Source: Streptomyces sp. TBY4 (GTDB taxonomy: Bacteria; Actinomycetota; Actinomycetes; Streptomycetales; Streptomycetaceae). Taken from it: 64,000 nucleotides of DNA. The stretch spans positions 62,001 through 126,000 of the forward strand of contig NZ_JANAVF010000019.1 of assembly GCF_024213195.1 (NCBI RefSeq). Reading direction: 5' to 3'. Position 1 is the first letter of the stretch; each line of letters opens with the position of its first letter. Under the pieces are notes generated by a model. The model did not search any database. It saw nothing but the letters and a program-made list of their open reading frames with translations, and had not been told where the DNA came from. The position numbers and the translations under genes are program-made. This document shows positions 8,619 to 17,880 of the stretch, in pieces.

Positions 8619-9701
8619 ATGAAGAAGGCACTGCTCGCCGCGACCGTCGTCGCCTCCACGCTCACCGTCGCCATCGTCGCGGCCCCCGCCGCCTCCGCCT
8701 CCGGGTGGGACCTCCCCTGGGGCGGACGCCACCACGGCCGCTCCGCCGTTCCGTTCACCGAGGCCACCGTCACCGCCGGGGCCGATGGGGCGTACACCCT
8801 GAAGTGGAACGCCAAGGGCACCAAGCGGGTGGAGATCAGGGCGAACGGCAAGGTCGTCGCCAAGGGCGGCGCCCGGGGCGAGGCCCTCGTCAGCGGGCTG
8901 CCCTCCGCCGACCGGCAGTGGTTCGACTTCGAGCCCGACCGCGGTCAGGGCCTGCGCCTCGCCGACCGGCTGATCAAGCTCGACGGCACCTCCAACTTCC
9001 GTGACGCGGGCGGCTACCGCACCACGAACGGCCAGTGGGTCAAGATGGGCGAGATCTACCGCTCCGACGCCCTCAACAAGCTCACCGACAACGACCTCGC
9101 CAAGCTCCAGCGCCTCCGGGTCAAGACGATCTTCGACCTCCGCATGGAGAGCGAGCGCACCAAGGACGCCGACAGGGTCCCGGCCGGCGCCAACTACGTC
9201 GTCGCCGACGTCTTCGCGGGCTCCGGTTCCTTCCAGGTCATGCCCAGGACCCCCGACGAGGCCGTGAAGGCCATGGTCGACGCCGAAAGGGCGATGGTCA
9301 GCGGCGAGGGCGGCAAGAAGGCCTACACCCAGGTCTTCGAGGGCATGGAGCGCGACCGCGACCGCTCCGTCCTGTTCCACTGCACCGCGGGCAAGGACCG
9401 TACGGGCTGGGCGAACGCCTCCCTGCTGACCGCCCTGGGCGTGCCGAGCGAGACCGTGATGGCCGACTACCTGGCCAGCAACGACTACCGCAAGGCCGCC
9501 AACGACGCGATCCTCTCGCACCTGCCGGCCGCCCAGGCCGCCGTGTACAAGCCGCTGCTCGACGTGCGCCCCGAGTACCTCAACGCCGGGTACGAGGAGG
9601 TCCGGGCGAAGTTCGGCAGCTTCGACGCCTACCTCGAGGACGGCCTCGGCATCGACGGCCGCGAGCTGAAGCAGCTGAAGAAGGACTTGCTGGTGGGCTG
9701 A
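8619..9701 (+). CDS. Secreted tyrosine-protein phosphatase (PTP/DSP-like)
   Basis: The ATG at 8619 gives 360 residues with a clear signal peptide (MKKALLAATVVASTLTVAIV, then AAPAASAS). A fibronectin-like or linker segment precedes the phosphatase domain, which starts DGTSNFRDAGGYRTTNGQWV. The P-loop is VLFHCTAGKDRTGWANA: the HCxxGxxR catalytic cysteine and arginine are intact. The KDR form resembles the MptpB/LipA-type phosphatases that act on phosphotyrosine and phosphoinositides. The gene ends just before a perfect palindromic terminator. Confidence 0.9.
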   Translation: MKKALLAATVVASTLTVAIVAAPAASASGWDLPWGGRHHGRSAVPFTEATVTAGADGAYTLKWNAKGTKRVEIRANGKVVAKGGARGEALVSGLPSADRQWFDFEPDRGQGLRLADRLIKLDGTSNFRDAGGYRTTNGQWVKMGEIYRSDALNKLTDNDLAKLQRLRVKTIFDLRMESERTKDADRVPAGANYVVADVFAGSGSFQVMPRTPDEAVKAMVDAERAMVSGEGGKKAYTQVFEGMERDRDRSVLFHCTAGKDRTGWANASLLTALGVPSETVMADYLASNDYRKAANDAILSHLPAAQAAVYKPLLDVRPEYLNAGYEEVRAKFGSFDAYLEDGLGIDGRELKQLKKDLLVG

Positions 9702-9710
9702 TCCCCGGCC

Positions 9711-9756
9711 ACGCCCGACGGGCCCCGCGCACGCGTGCGCGGGGCCCGTCGGGCGT
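9711..9756. terminator. Perfect 46-bp palindromic bidirectional terminator
   Basis: The two 23-bp arms are exact reverse complements, centred on ACGCGT. The hairpin lies in the 63-bp gap between the converging phosphatase and fbiC genes and can serve both. Confidence 0.9.
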
Positions 9757-9764
9757 GCAGCCCC

Positions 9765-12356
9765 TCAGTCCAGGACCGGCAGCAGTTCCGGCAGGTGGCC
9801 GTCCGAGGCGCGGGCCGCGGCCTGGCGTTCCTCCGGGACCTCCCCGTAGAGGGTCGTACGGGCCTTCGCGGGCCGGCCGGCCGCCTCGGCGACGGCGATC
9901 AGGTCCTGGACGGACTTGTACGAGCCGTAGCTGGAGCCCGCCATCCGGGAGATGGTCTCCTCCATCAGCGTCCCGCCCAGGTCGTTGGCGCCCGAGCGGA
10001 GCATCTCGGCCGCGCCCTCCGAGCCCAGCTTCACCCAGCTGGTCTGGATGTTGGTGATGTGCGGGTGGAGCAGGATGCGGGCCATCGCCGTCACCGCGCG
10101 GTTGTCGCGGACCGTCGGGCCGGGCCGGGCGATGCCCGCGAGGTAGACGGGGGCGTTGGTGTGGATGAAGGGCAGCGTCACGAACTCCGTGAAGCCCTCG
10201 ACCCCCTTCGCGTGCGCCTCCTGCTGCATGCGGGCCAGCGTGCGGAAGTGGCCCAGCCAGTGGCGGGGCTGGTCCACGTGGCCGTACATCATCGTGGAGG
10301 AGGAGCGGATGCCCAGCTCGTGCGCCGTGGAGACCACGTCGATCCAGTCCGCCGCCGGCAGCTTGCCCTTGGTGAGGACCCAGCGGACCTCGTCGTCCAG
10401 GATCTCCGCCGCCGTGCCGGGGATGGAGTCGAGCCCGGCCTCCCGGGCCGCCGTCAGCCAGTCCCGTACCGACATCCCCGTGCGCGTCGCCCCGTTGACG
10501 ACCTCCATCGGGGAGAAGGCGTGCACGTGCATGCCGGGGACGCGCTCCTTCACCGCCCGCGCGATGTCGAAGTAGGCCGTCCCGGGCAGGTCCGGGTGGA
10601 TGCCGCCCTGCATGCACACCTCGACCGCGCCCACGTCCCACGCCTGGGCGGCGCGGTCGGCGACCTGGTCGAGCGAGAGGGTGTAGGCGTCCGCGTCCGT
10701 GCGGCGCTGCGCGAAGGCGCAGAAGCGGCAGCCGGTGTAACAGACGTTGGTGAAGTTGATGTTGCGGGTCACGATGTACGTGACGTCCTCGCCCACCACC
10801 GACTTGCGCAGGTCGTCCGCGATCCGGCACAGCGCGTCCAGCGCCGGGCCGTCCGCGTGGAGCAGGGCGAGCGCCTGCCCGTCGGTGAGCTTCGTCGGGT
10901 CGTCGGCGGCCTGCGCCAGCGCGCCCCGTACGTCGGTGTCGATGCGCTCCGGCACCATGCCGGGGGCCGCGGCCTCGCGCAGGGCCTCCCAGTCCCCGTA
11001 GACCTCGTCGAAGTCGTCGCGGCGGTCGCCGGTACGGCCCTGCGTGTCGATGGTGGTGTGCAGGTCGGTGCGGCCGTAGGAGGCGAAGCCCTCGTCCGGC
11101 TCCTGCCACGGTCGGCCCTCCACGGTCGCGGACTCGTCGGCGAGCCCGGTCTCCGCATCGGCCAGCGCCCGTACGTGCGGCAGCAGGCGGGGGTCCAGCC
11201 AGGGTTCGCCGCGCTTCAGGAACTCCGGGTAGATGGTGAGGCGTTCGCGCAGCTCGAAGCCGGCGGCGGCGGTGCGTGCGGCCAGCTCCTCGATGTGCGG
11301 CCAGGGGCGCTCGGGGTTCACGTGGTCGGGGGTGAGCGGGGAGACCCCGCCCCAGTCGTCGATGCCGGCGCCGATGAGCAGCGCGTACTCGGAGTCGACC
11401 AGGTTCGGCGGGGCCTGGATGCGGGCGCTCGGGCCGAGGATGTGGCGGGCCACGGCGATGGCCGCCGCGAGCTCCTCCAGCTCCGCGTCGGGCATGCCGC
11501 GCATGGCCGTGTCCGGCTTGGCCCGGAAGTTCTGGACGATGACTTCCTGGATGCCGTGGTAGCTGCGCTGGATCCGGCGCAGCTCGAAGAAGGCGTCCGC
11601 GCGCTCCTCGTAGGACTCGCCGATGCCGATCAGCACCCCGGTGGTGAAGGGGACGTTGGAGCGGCCCGCGTCCTCCAGGACGCGCAGCCGGACGGCCGGG
11701 TCCTTGTCGGGGGAGCCGTAGTGCGGGCCGCCGGGCTCGGACCACAGCCGGGTGGCGGTGGTCTCCAGCATCATGCCCATCGAGGGGGCCACCGGCTTCA
11801 GGCGCTGGAGGTCGGACCAGGACAGCACGCCCGGGTTGAGGTGGGGGAGGAGGCCGGTCTCCTCCAGGACGCGGATGGCCATGGCGCGCACGTAGGCGAG
11901 GGTGTCGTCGTAGCCGTGCGCGTCGAGCCACTCGCGGGCCTCGGGCCAGCGGTCCTCGGGCCGGTCCCCGAGCGTGAACAGGGCTTCCTTGCAGCCCATG
12001 GCCGCGCCCTTGCGGGCTATGTCGAGGACCTCGTCGGGGGACAGGTACATGCCGTGGCCCTCGCGGCGGAGCTTGCCGGGGACGGTGACGAAGGTGCAGT
12101 AGTGGCACTTGTCGCGGCACAGCCGGGTGAGGGGGATGAAGACCTTGCGCGAGTACGTGATGACGCCGGGCCGGCCTGCGGCTTCGAGTCCGGAGTCCCG
12201 TACCCGGGCGGCGGAGGCGGCGAGGTCCCTGAGGGCCTCGCCGCGCGCCTGCAGGAGCACGGCCGCCTCGGTGGCGTCGAGCGCGACGCCGTCGCGGGCG
12301 CGGCGGAGCGCACGGCGCATCGAGTTCTCGGTCGGAGCGTCACTCGGAGTGGTCAT
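9765..12356 (-). CDS. fbiC: Bifunctional FO synthase FbiC (CofG plus CofH)
   Basis: The 863-residue protein fuses two radical-SAM halves. The N-terminal CofG-like half has RLCRDKCHYCTFV with cysteines at 80, 84 and 87. The C-terminal CofH-like half has NVCYTGCRFCAFAQRR. Together they condense a tyrosine-derived fragment with the diaminouracil intermediate of flavin synthesis to form FO, the deazaflavin core of F420. The length and domain order match actinobacterial FbiC. It is a single gene, convergent with the phosphatase and 40 bp downstream of the SDR gene. Confidence 0.97.
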   Translation of the reverse strand: MTTPSDAPTENSMRRALRRARDGVALDATEAAVLLQARGEALRDLAASAARVRDSGLEAAGRPGVITYSRKVFIPLTRLCRDKCHYCTFVTVPGKLRREGHGMYLSPDEVLDIARKGAAMGCKEALFTLGDRPEDRWPEAREWLDAHGYDDTLAYVRAMAIRVLEETGLLPHLNPGVLSWSDLQRLKPVAPSMGMMLETTATRLWSEPGGPHYGSPDKDPAVRLRVLEDAGRSNVPFTTGVLIGIGESYEERADAFFELRRIQRSYHGIQEVIVQNFRAKPDTAMRGMPDAELEELAAAIAVARHILGPSARIQAPPNLVDSEYALLIGAGIDDWGGVSPLTPDHVNPERPWPHIEELAARTAAAGFELRERLTIYPEFLKRGEPWLDPRLLPHVRALADAETGLADESATVEGRPWQEPDEGFASYGRTDLHTTIDTQGRTGDRRDDFDEVYGDWEALREAAAPGMVPERIDTDVRGALAQAADDPTKLTDGQALALLHADGPALDALCRIADDLRKSVVGEDVTYIVTRNINFTNVCYTGCRFCAFAQRRTDADAYTLSLDQVADRAAQAWDVGAVEVCMQGGIHPDLPGTAYFDIARAVKERVPGMHVHAFSPMEVVNGATRTGMSVRDWLTAAREAGLDSIPGTAAEILDDEVRWVLTKGKLPAADWIDVVSTAHELGIRSSSTMMYGHVDQPRHWLGHFRTLARMQQEAHAKGVEGFTEFVTLPFIHTNAPVYLAGIARPGPTVRDNRAVTAMARILLHPHITNIQTSWVKLGSEGAAEMLRSGANDLGGTLMEETISRMAGSSYGSYKSVQDLIAVAEAAGRPAKARTTLYGEVPEERQAAARASDGHLPELLPVLD

Positions 12357-12396
12357 GGCCCGAGCATACGATCCGCTCGCGCGGGCGCGGAGAGGG

Positions 12397-13185
12397 TCAT
12401 CGCATCAGCTCACCGGCGTTGACCAGCAAGGACTGGCCGGTTATCGCCCGTGCGCGGTCGGATGCGAGGAAGGCGGCGGCGTCGGCGACGTCCCCGTCGG
12501 TGGCCAGGTCCGGCAGCGCCATGCGGTCGGTGAGCCGGGCGTGCACCTCGGCCTCCGGCACGCCCTCGGTGTGCGCGGTGAAGGTGACGAAGGCCTGCAC
12601 CGGGGGACCCCACATCCAGCCGGGGAGCACGGTGTTGACGCGGATCCGGTGCGGGCCGAGCTCGCGCGCCATGGAGTACATGGCGGAGGTCAGTGCCCCC
12701 TTGGAGGCGGCGTAGGCGGCCTGCTGCACCTCGTTGGGGGCGGCGACGGCGGACTGGGTGCCGATGATGACGACGGAGCCGCCGGCCCGCTTGAGCGCGG
12801 GCAGTGCGGCGCGGGTCATCCTCAGCGTGCCCAGCAGGTTCACGTCGAGGATCTGCTGCCAGGTGCCGAAGTCGGCGTCCTCTAGGCCGCCGAAGTACGA
12901 GTCCCAGGCGGCGACGTGGACGACGGCGTCGACCCCGCCGAAGCGCTCCTGGGCGAGGGCGGCGAGGGCCTCGCACTGGCGCTCGTCGGAGATGTCGGTC
13001 GGCAGGTACGCGGTGTGCGTGCCGTCGGGGTCGATCTCGGCGGCGGACTTGGCGAGGTTGGCCTCGGTCCGCGCCCCGAGCACGGCGTTGCCGCCGTCCC
13101 GGACGACGGTGGCGGCCACCTGATGCCCGAGCCCGGCGCCGACGCCGGAGACGATGACGGTCTTGCCTTGCAGCAGCAGCGACAT
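12397..13185 (-). CDS. SDR family NAD(P)-dependent oxidoreductase
   Basis: The 262-residue classical short-chain dehydrogenase has the cofactor motif VIVSGVGAGLGHQVA (TGxxxGxG type), the NVLLG/N-like DVNLLGTLRMTR strand, and a catalytic Ser (IIGTQSAVAA) with YAASKGAL (YxxxK). The C-terminal SLLVNAGELMR is typical. The substrate is unknown. It runs in the same direction as fbiC with a 40-bp gap, so co-transcription is possible. Confidence 0.92.
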   Translation of the reverse strand: MSLLLQGKTVIVSGVGAGLGHQVAATVVRDGGNAVLGARTEANLAKSAAEIDPDGTHTAYLPTDISDERQCEALAALAQERFGGVDAVVHVAAWDSYFGGLEDADFGTWQQILDVNLLGTLRMTRAALPALKRAGGSVVIIGTQSAVAAPNEVQQAAYAASKGALTSAMYSMARELGPHRIRVNTVLPGWMWGPPVQAFVTFTAHTEGVPEAEVHARLTDRMALPDLATDGDVADAAAFLASDRARAITGQSLLVNAGELMR

Positions 13186-13299
13186 GGTGCGGACTCCTCC
13201 TGAACCCCGGCCAACATCTGACGGTCCGTCAGGCTACGACGCGACGCGCGGGGAAGGAACCCCCCGGCACAGCCCCGTTCCCGGGGGCCGGCCCCCGGT

Positions 13300-13975
13300 G
13301 CCCGGCGCCTCAAGCACCGACGGGGCTGAAAGATCGCCTCAAGCGCCGGAGGGGCTGGATTTGGCCGGGGTCGGCCCGCAGGTGCGGGTCGGGGGTGCGG
13401 GGCGCCGCTGCGCGGGCCTTCCCGGGCGCTGCCCGGACCCGCTCCTCAAACGCCGGAGGGGCTGGATGTGGCCGGGGTCGGCCCGTGGGTGCGGGTTGGG
13501 GGTGGGGGGCGCCGCTGCGCGGGCCTTTCCGGGCGCTGCCCGGACCCGCTCCTCAAACGCCGGAGGGGATGGATTTGGCTGGCCTCGGCCTGCACGTGAA
13601 CGCCGGAGGGGCTGGAAAATCCAGCCGTCCGGCGTTTGAGGACCGGGGTCTGGGGCGGAGCCCCAGGAGGGGTCCGGGCAGAGCCCGGGGGCTCTTTCCG
13701 GTCCGGGCGGAACTCGGGGGTCGGGGTCCGGGCGGAGCCCGGGGGCCCTTTTCGGTCCGGGCGGAGCCCGGGGGTACACCCAGCCCCGCCGGCGTTTGAG
13801 GCGCGGGGTCTGGGGCGGAGCCCCAGGGGGGCCGGGCGCAGCCCGGGGGCCCTGCAGTCAGCCCGTCCGGCGTTTGAGGACCGGGGGCCGGGCGGAGCCC
13901 GGGGGTACACCCAGCCTCGCCGGCGTTTGAGGCGCGGGTCCGGGCGGAGTCCGGGGAACGGGGGAAGGGCGGGTC
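13300..13975. repeat. Streptomyces intergenic repeat cluster (CAAACGCCGGAGGGGCTG-type)
   Basis: About 675 bp between the SDR and the aminotransferase hold no convincing gene. The stretch consists of repeated units in both orientations built on AAACGCCGGAGGGGCTGGA and its complement TCCGGCGTTTGAG, spaced by GGGCGGAGCCCGGGG-type stems. Similar units occur scattered between Streptomyces genes, often as hairpins. Long open frames here are repeat artefacts. Confidence 0.85.
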
Positions 13976-14010
13976 GGGGACAGCACCGCAGGGTCGCCCC
14001 CCGCCAGGCG

Positions 14011-15204
14011 TTAGCCGGACAGGCGGGTCAGGCCCTCCTGGATTTCCTGCGGGGTGTGGGTTGTGAAGGAGAGGCGGAGGGTCCGCGGGTCCGGGTCGTG
14101 GGCGAAGAAGGGGGCTCCGGGGACGAAGGCGACGCCCCGGGAGGTGGCTGCGTGGAAGAGGGCCGTCGCGTCGTGGGACTCGGGGAGGCGGGCCCAGACG
14201 AACATGCCGCCCTCCGGGTGGTTCCAGCTGGAGCCGAGAGGGAGCGCGTCGGCCAGGCCTGATAGCAGCGCGTCCCGCCGGATTCGGTACGCGTCGCGGA
14301 CCACCGCCACGTGCGCGTCCAGGTCCGCCGTCCGGAGGTACTCCGCCGCCGCCAGCTGGTCCACCGTCGAGGTGTGCAGGTCCGCCGCCTGCTTCGCGAG
14401 CACCGCCCCCCGCAGCAGCGCCGCCGGCGCCCGCAGCCAGCCGAGCCGCAGCCCGGGGGCCATGACCTTCGAGAAGCTGCCGAGGAGCGCCGTACGGTCC
14501 TCGGCCCCGGGGTACGCGGCGAGCCGGGGCAGTTCGAGCCCCTCGTAGCGGAGGTCCCCGTACGGGTCGTCCTCCAGCAGCCACAGGCCGAGCCGGGCGG
14601 CAATCGCCGCGATCTCCGCGCGCCGGTCGGCGGGGAGGGTGCGGCCGGTGGGGTTCTGGAAGGTGGGGATCGTGTAGAGCAGCTTGGGGCGTTCGCGGGC
14701 CACGAGCTCCGCCAGCGCGTCCGGGAGGATGCCCTCGTCGTCGCAGGGCACGGGGACCACCCGGGCGCCGGCGAGCCGGAACCCCTGGAGCGCCGCCAGG
14801 TAGGTGGGGTTCTCGACGAGCACCGTGTCGCCCGGCTCGATCAGCGCGGTCGTGATCAGGCCGAGCCCCTGCTGCGATCCGGTGGTGATCAGCAGCTCGT
14901 CCCCGGTGGTCGCCAGTCCGCGCCGGCTGATCCGGTCCGCCACCGCCGCGCGCAGTTCGGGGGCGCCCTCGGTGGTCGAGTACTGGAGGGCGCGGCCGGC
15001 GGACCGCGCGAAGGCGGCGTCGTACGCGGCCCGCAGGCCCTCGGTGTCGAAGAGTTCGGGCGCGGGCAGGCCGCCGGCGAAGGAGATCATGCCGGGCTGG
15101 GCGGTGACGGCGAGGATCTCGCGCACGGCGGAGGGCGCGGTCGTGCGGATCCGGGCGGCGAAGGCCGGCGGTGGGGTGACAACGGCGGGCGCTGAGGCGG
15201 GCAC
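14011..15204 (-). CDS. PLP-dependent aminotransferase, class I/II (2-aminoadipate aminotransferase-like)
   Basis: A GTG at 15204 with GGAG upstream gives 397 residues; the frame extends to 15246 without better support. Fold type I landmarks are visible: MISFAGGLPAPELFD, LQYSTTEGAPELRAAV, TTGSQQGLGLI, VENPTYLAAL, YTIPTFQNPTG, LLEDDPYGDLRYEG. The PLP lysine is in LLGSFSKVMAPGLRLGW. This subgroup resembles LysN/KAT-II type enzymes without the GntR domain of MocR regulators. The exact amino donor is unknown. Confidence 0.9.
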   Translation of the reverse strand: MPASAPAVVTPPPAFAARIRTTAPSAVREILAVTAQPGMISFAGGLPAPELFDTEGLRAAYDAAFARSAGRALQYSTTEGAPELRAAVADRISRRGLATTGDELLITTGSQQGLGLITTALIEPGDTVLVENPTYLAALQGFRLAGARVVPVPCDDEGILPDALAELVARERPKLLYTIPTFQNPTGRTLPADRRAEIAAIAARLGLWLLEDDPYGDLRYEGLELPRLAAYPGAEDRTALLGSFSKVMAPGLRLGWLRAPAALLRGAVLAKQAADLHTSTVDQLAAAEYLRTADLDAHVAVVRDAYRIRRDALLSGLADALPLGSSWNHPEGGMFVWARLPESHDATALFHAATSRGVAFVPGAPFFAHDPDPRTLRLSFTTHTPQEIQEGLTRLSG

Positions 15205-15332
15205 GGTGGCTCCTTCGGGAGGCGGGTGCGGGCATCGTAGCCGCAAGAAGATGTAGACGACACATATGTATCGGATGCTGAACGCCCCCCAGGGGCTCCC
15301 TATCTGACGTCACATCAGCTAGACCGTCCCTC

Positions 15333-16178
15333 ATGACAGCAGACGAGCGGAACACCCGTGCCGACGACTACGCCGAGCTCGCCTCGGTCGGCCCCTACGG
15401 AGTCCACCCCGGCCACGCGCTGATCACCATGGTCGAACCGCACCCGGGCCACGAGTTCGCGTACAACCGCTGGTACGAGGACGACCACTACTACGCCGGC
15501 GCCATGGCCATGCCCTGGATGTACGCGGGCCGCCGCTGGGTCGCCACCCGCGAGCTCCAGGAGCTGCGCTACCCGGAGAAGTCGGCGGTCGCCCAGCCCG
15601 TCACGGCCGGGTGCTACATCTCCACCTACTGGGTCACCGAGGGCCGCTACGACGAGCACATGAAGTGGACCGTCGGCATCAACAAGCGCCTCAACCGCGA
15701 CGGCCGGGTCTACCAGGACCGCACCCACGTCTTCACCGCGTTCCAGGACCACGAGGCCACCGTCTACCGGGACGGCGCCGCGGGCCCCCGCGACTTCCAC
15801 GCCCTCGACCACCCCTACGGCGGGCTCGTGGTGCAGGTCATCGACGCGGAGGGCCCCGAGCAGCGGGCCGAGCTGCTGGAGTGGCTCCGCTCGCGGGCCC
15901 TGCCGAAGCGGCTGGCCGGCTCGCCGGCCGCGATGGTCACGGTCTTCCGGCCGACGCCGCTGCCCGGGGACCGGATGACGTACGTCAAGCAGGTGGAGGG
16001 GGTCGACACCCGGCTGACCCTGCTGTGGTTCCTGGAAGCCGACCCGCGCAGCTGCTGGGACCGCTTCCAGGGGCTGGACGCGGAGGTCGCGGAGTCCGGG
16101 CTCGGGCGGGTGGAGCTGGTGGCGCCGTTCATCCCGACGGTGCCGGGGACGGACCGGTACGTGGATCAGCTGAGGTAG
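15333..16178 (+). CDS. Conserved actinobacterial protein, possibly dimeric alpha/beta barrel fold
   Basis: The 281-residue soluble protein has no signal peptide. It contains HALITMVEPHPGHEFAYNRW, YEDDHYYAGAMAMPWMYAGR and, in the second half, MTYVKQVEGVDTRLTLLWFL. The NRWYEDDHYYAG and PWMYAGRRW pattern resembles the ferredoxin-like (EthD/Dabb) fold, where a substrate-facing histidine follows an NRWY motif, and the two halves look like two such domains. I do not recognise a characterised homologue and assign no reaction. Confidence 0.7.
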   Translation: MTADERNTRADDYAELASVGPYGVHPGHALITMVEPHPGHEFAYNRWYEDDHYYAGAMAMPWMYAGRRWVATRELQELRYPEKSAVAQPVTAGCYISTYWVTEGRYDEHMKWTVGINKRLNRDGRVYQDRTHVFTAFQDHEATVYRDGAAGPRDFHALDHPYGGLVVQVIDAEGPEQRAELLEWLRSRALPKRLAGSPAAMVTVFRPTPLPGDRMTYVKQVEGVDTRLTLLWFLEADPRSCWDRFQGLDAEVAESGLGRVELVAPFIPTVPGTDRYVDQLR

Positions 16179-16248
16179 TCCGGGGTCCGGACATGGCCGA
16201 GCCCCCTCGGCAGGCGACGGCGGGCCGGTCGAGAGGGCTCCAGTCAGT

Positions 16249-16305
16249 GGTGCAGGTAGTGCAGGTGGTGCTGGTGGTGCTGGTGGTGCTGGTAGTGATG
16301 GTGCT
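16249..16305. repeat. Short GGTGCTGGT/GTGCAGGTA tandem repeats
   Basis: A run of 9-bp GGTGCTGGT units and GTGCAGGTA variants fills the gap after the gene ending at 16178. The remaining gap to 16332 holds no recognisable gene. Confidence 0.75.
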
Positions 16306-16331
16306 TCTGGCCGTGAGGGGCGCCTCGACGT

Positions 16332-16541
16332 TCAGACGAGACGTCCCAGCCGACCCTCGGTCACATCGGCGACGAAGGAGGTCCAAGAGTCGGGCGCGAA
16401 GGTGAGGGACGGGCCGTCCTGCACCTTCGAGTCGCGGACGGCGATGGACTCGACGACGGGGGACTTGACCTCGACGCAGGCGCCATTGGCGGAGTACGAG
16501 GACTTGGTCCAGTTTTCCGTTGCACCTTGACGAATAGCCAT
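16332..16541 (-). CDS. DUF397 protein
   Basis: The ATG at 16541 (GGAGAG upstream) gives 69 residues with the single-copy DUF397 pattern NWTKSSYSANGACVEVKSPV, VRDSKVQDGPSLTFAPDSW. The frame extends to 16661 but without family similarity. It lies 196 bp downstream of an XRE/DUF5753 regulator gene, the usual partner. Unlike the first pair, the genes do not overlap. Confidence 0.9.
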   Translation of the reverse strand: MAIRQGATENWTKSSYSANGACVEVKSPVVESIAVRDSKVQDGPSLTFAPDSWTSFVADVTEGRLGRLV

Positions 16542-16737
16542 GTTTCTCTCCGGTTCAGCGAGTGGTTCCGGTGTCGTGTCGGCCATTGCTCCGGCTGACG
16601 TGATCGACGCTACCGGCAGCTCCCGTTGCGCGAAGAGGACGTTCACCCGACCGAGTGGCATATTCCATTCAGGCCTTCTGCGGCCGGGGAGCGACGGTGT
16701 ACCGTACCGGCCTTTTCTGCGGACCTCTCTTCGGAGC

Positions 16738-17622
16738 TCATTTCCCCTTGCCCGCGAAGTCCTCGATGATCTGCGCGATGAACTGCCTCGTCTGGTCCAC
16801 GTTGTGGGCCTGTGCGCGCAAATGTTCGTACATCACGCTGTATTTCTGGACGTCATTGGCCTTCTCCAGGTACAAGTCGCTCGTCACGCCTTCGATGTAG
16901 ACGACCGTCGAGTCCGAAGCGTCCGGGAATTCCAGAATGGCGTACTGGCCGTTGACGCCCGGGTGGGCGCCCACCGAGAAGGGCATCACCTGGACCGTGA
17001 CGTGAGGCTTCTCCGACTGCTCTATCAGGAACTCCAGCTGCCGGATCATGAGCTGCGCATCGCCCACGTGCCGCCGCAGGGCGGCCTCGTCGATGACTGC
17101 CCACAGGCGCAGCGGCCCGATCTCGGGATTGCTGTTCTCGGTCTCGTGCAGCCGCTTCTGGCGGTGCATCCGGACCTGGACGCGCTTCTCCACGTCGACG
17201 GGAGCCGTCTCCGGCCATGCGCCGCGGACGAGCGACTGGGCGTACTCCGGGGTCTGGAGCAGCCCCGGGATCACGAGGGGTTCGTAGGTGCGCAGGCTGG
17301 CGGCGTCCGTCTCCAGGCCGATGTAGACGCTGTACGGGATGTCGCCGAAGGCGTGCCACCAGCCCTGCTGGCGGGAATCCTTGGCCATCTGCATGAGGGA
17401 GTCGACGAGCCGGCGGTCCTCGACCTCGTAGACGTCGCACAGGTCGCGGACGTCGCGCTGGCTGATGGAACGGCGGCCGTTCTCCAGCCGGCTGATCTTC
17501 GACTGGGAGACGAGCAGGCGTTCCGCGACCTGCTCGGCCGTCATGCCTTTGTCCTCGCGCAGTTTGCGCAACTCCATGCCCAGTCGGCGGCGTCGGACGG
17601 TGGGATTGACATTGGACGCCAC
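16738..17622 (-). CDS. XRE-family regulator with DUF5753 domain
   Basis: The 294-residue protein has an N-terminal helix-turn-helix (LGMELRKLREDKGMTAEQVA, then LLVSQSKISRLENGRRSIS). A DUF5753 domain fills the rest (YEPLVIPGLLQTPEYAQSLV, TVQVMPFSVGAHPGVNGQYA, VVYIEGVTSDLYLEKAND). This is a typical Streptomyces WhiJ-like regulator, paired with the DUF397 gene downstream. It follows the GPP34 gene on the same strand after 258 bp. Confidence 0.93.
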   Translation of the reverse strand: MASNVNPTVRRRRLGMELRKLREDKGMTAEQVAERLLVSQSKISRLENGRRSISQRDVRDLCDVYEVEDRRLVDSLMQMAKDSRQQGWWHAFGDIPYSVYIGLETDAASLRTYEPLVIPGLLQTPEYAQSLVRGAWPETAPVDVEKRVQVRMHRQKRLHETENSNPEIGPLRLWAVIDEAALRRHVGDAQLMIRQLEFLIEQSEKPHVTVQVMPFSVGAHPGVNGQYAILEFPDASDSTVVYIEGVTSDLYLEKANDVQKYSVMYEHLRAQAHNVDQTRQFIAQIIEDFAGKGK

Positions 17623-17764
17623 GTGAACGGCACCTCCGCCTTCTTCTGTTGCTGTCGTGTGCTGCTGTCGTGTCTTGTCGCTTTGCTGTCTCTCTGCGTG
17701 TCTGCTGGTGAGCAGACTGCCACCGAAGCACGCGGCCTCGCTGGGGAACGGGCGGGAAAAGCAA

Positions 17765-17811
17765 ACGCGCGGGACGGCGGGACCGGCGTACCGGCCCCGT
17801 CGCCCCGCGCG
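17765..17811 (-). terminator. Imperfect GC-rich hairpin downstream of GPP34 gene
   Basis: ACGCGCGGG...CCGG pairs imperfectly with CCGG...CCCGCGCGT around a CGTA loop. It lies 70 bp past the GPP34 stop in a 258-bp gap. The rest of the gap is T/G-rich with repeated TGCTGTCGTG and CCTTGCTG words and no gene. Confidence 0.5.
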
Positions 17812-17880
17812 TCGGCGGTTGCGATTGCTGCTGCCTTGCTGCCTTGCTGTCCTGCGTGCCTTACGTGTCCTGCTGGTGGA

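Noticed and set aside
13339..13910. Several overlapping Pro/Arg-rich frames and a possible CRISPR array
   Set aside because: The units are unequal, in both orientations and without regular spacers; they are Streptomyces intergenic repeats.
16249..16305. GGTGCTGGT repeats as a regulatory iteron
   Set aside because: The units are irregular, close to a gene end and low complexity; nothing suggests protein binding.
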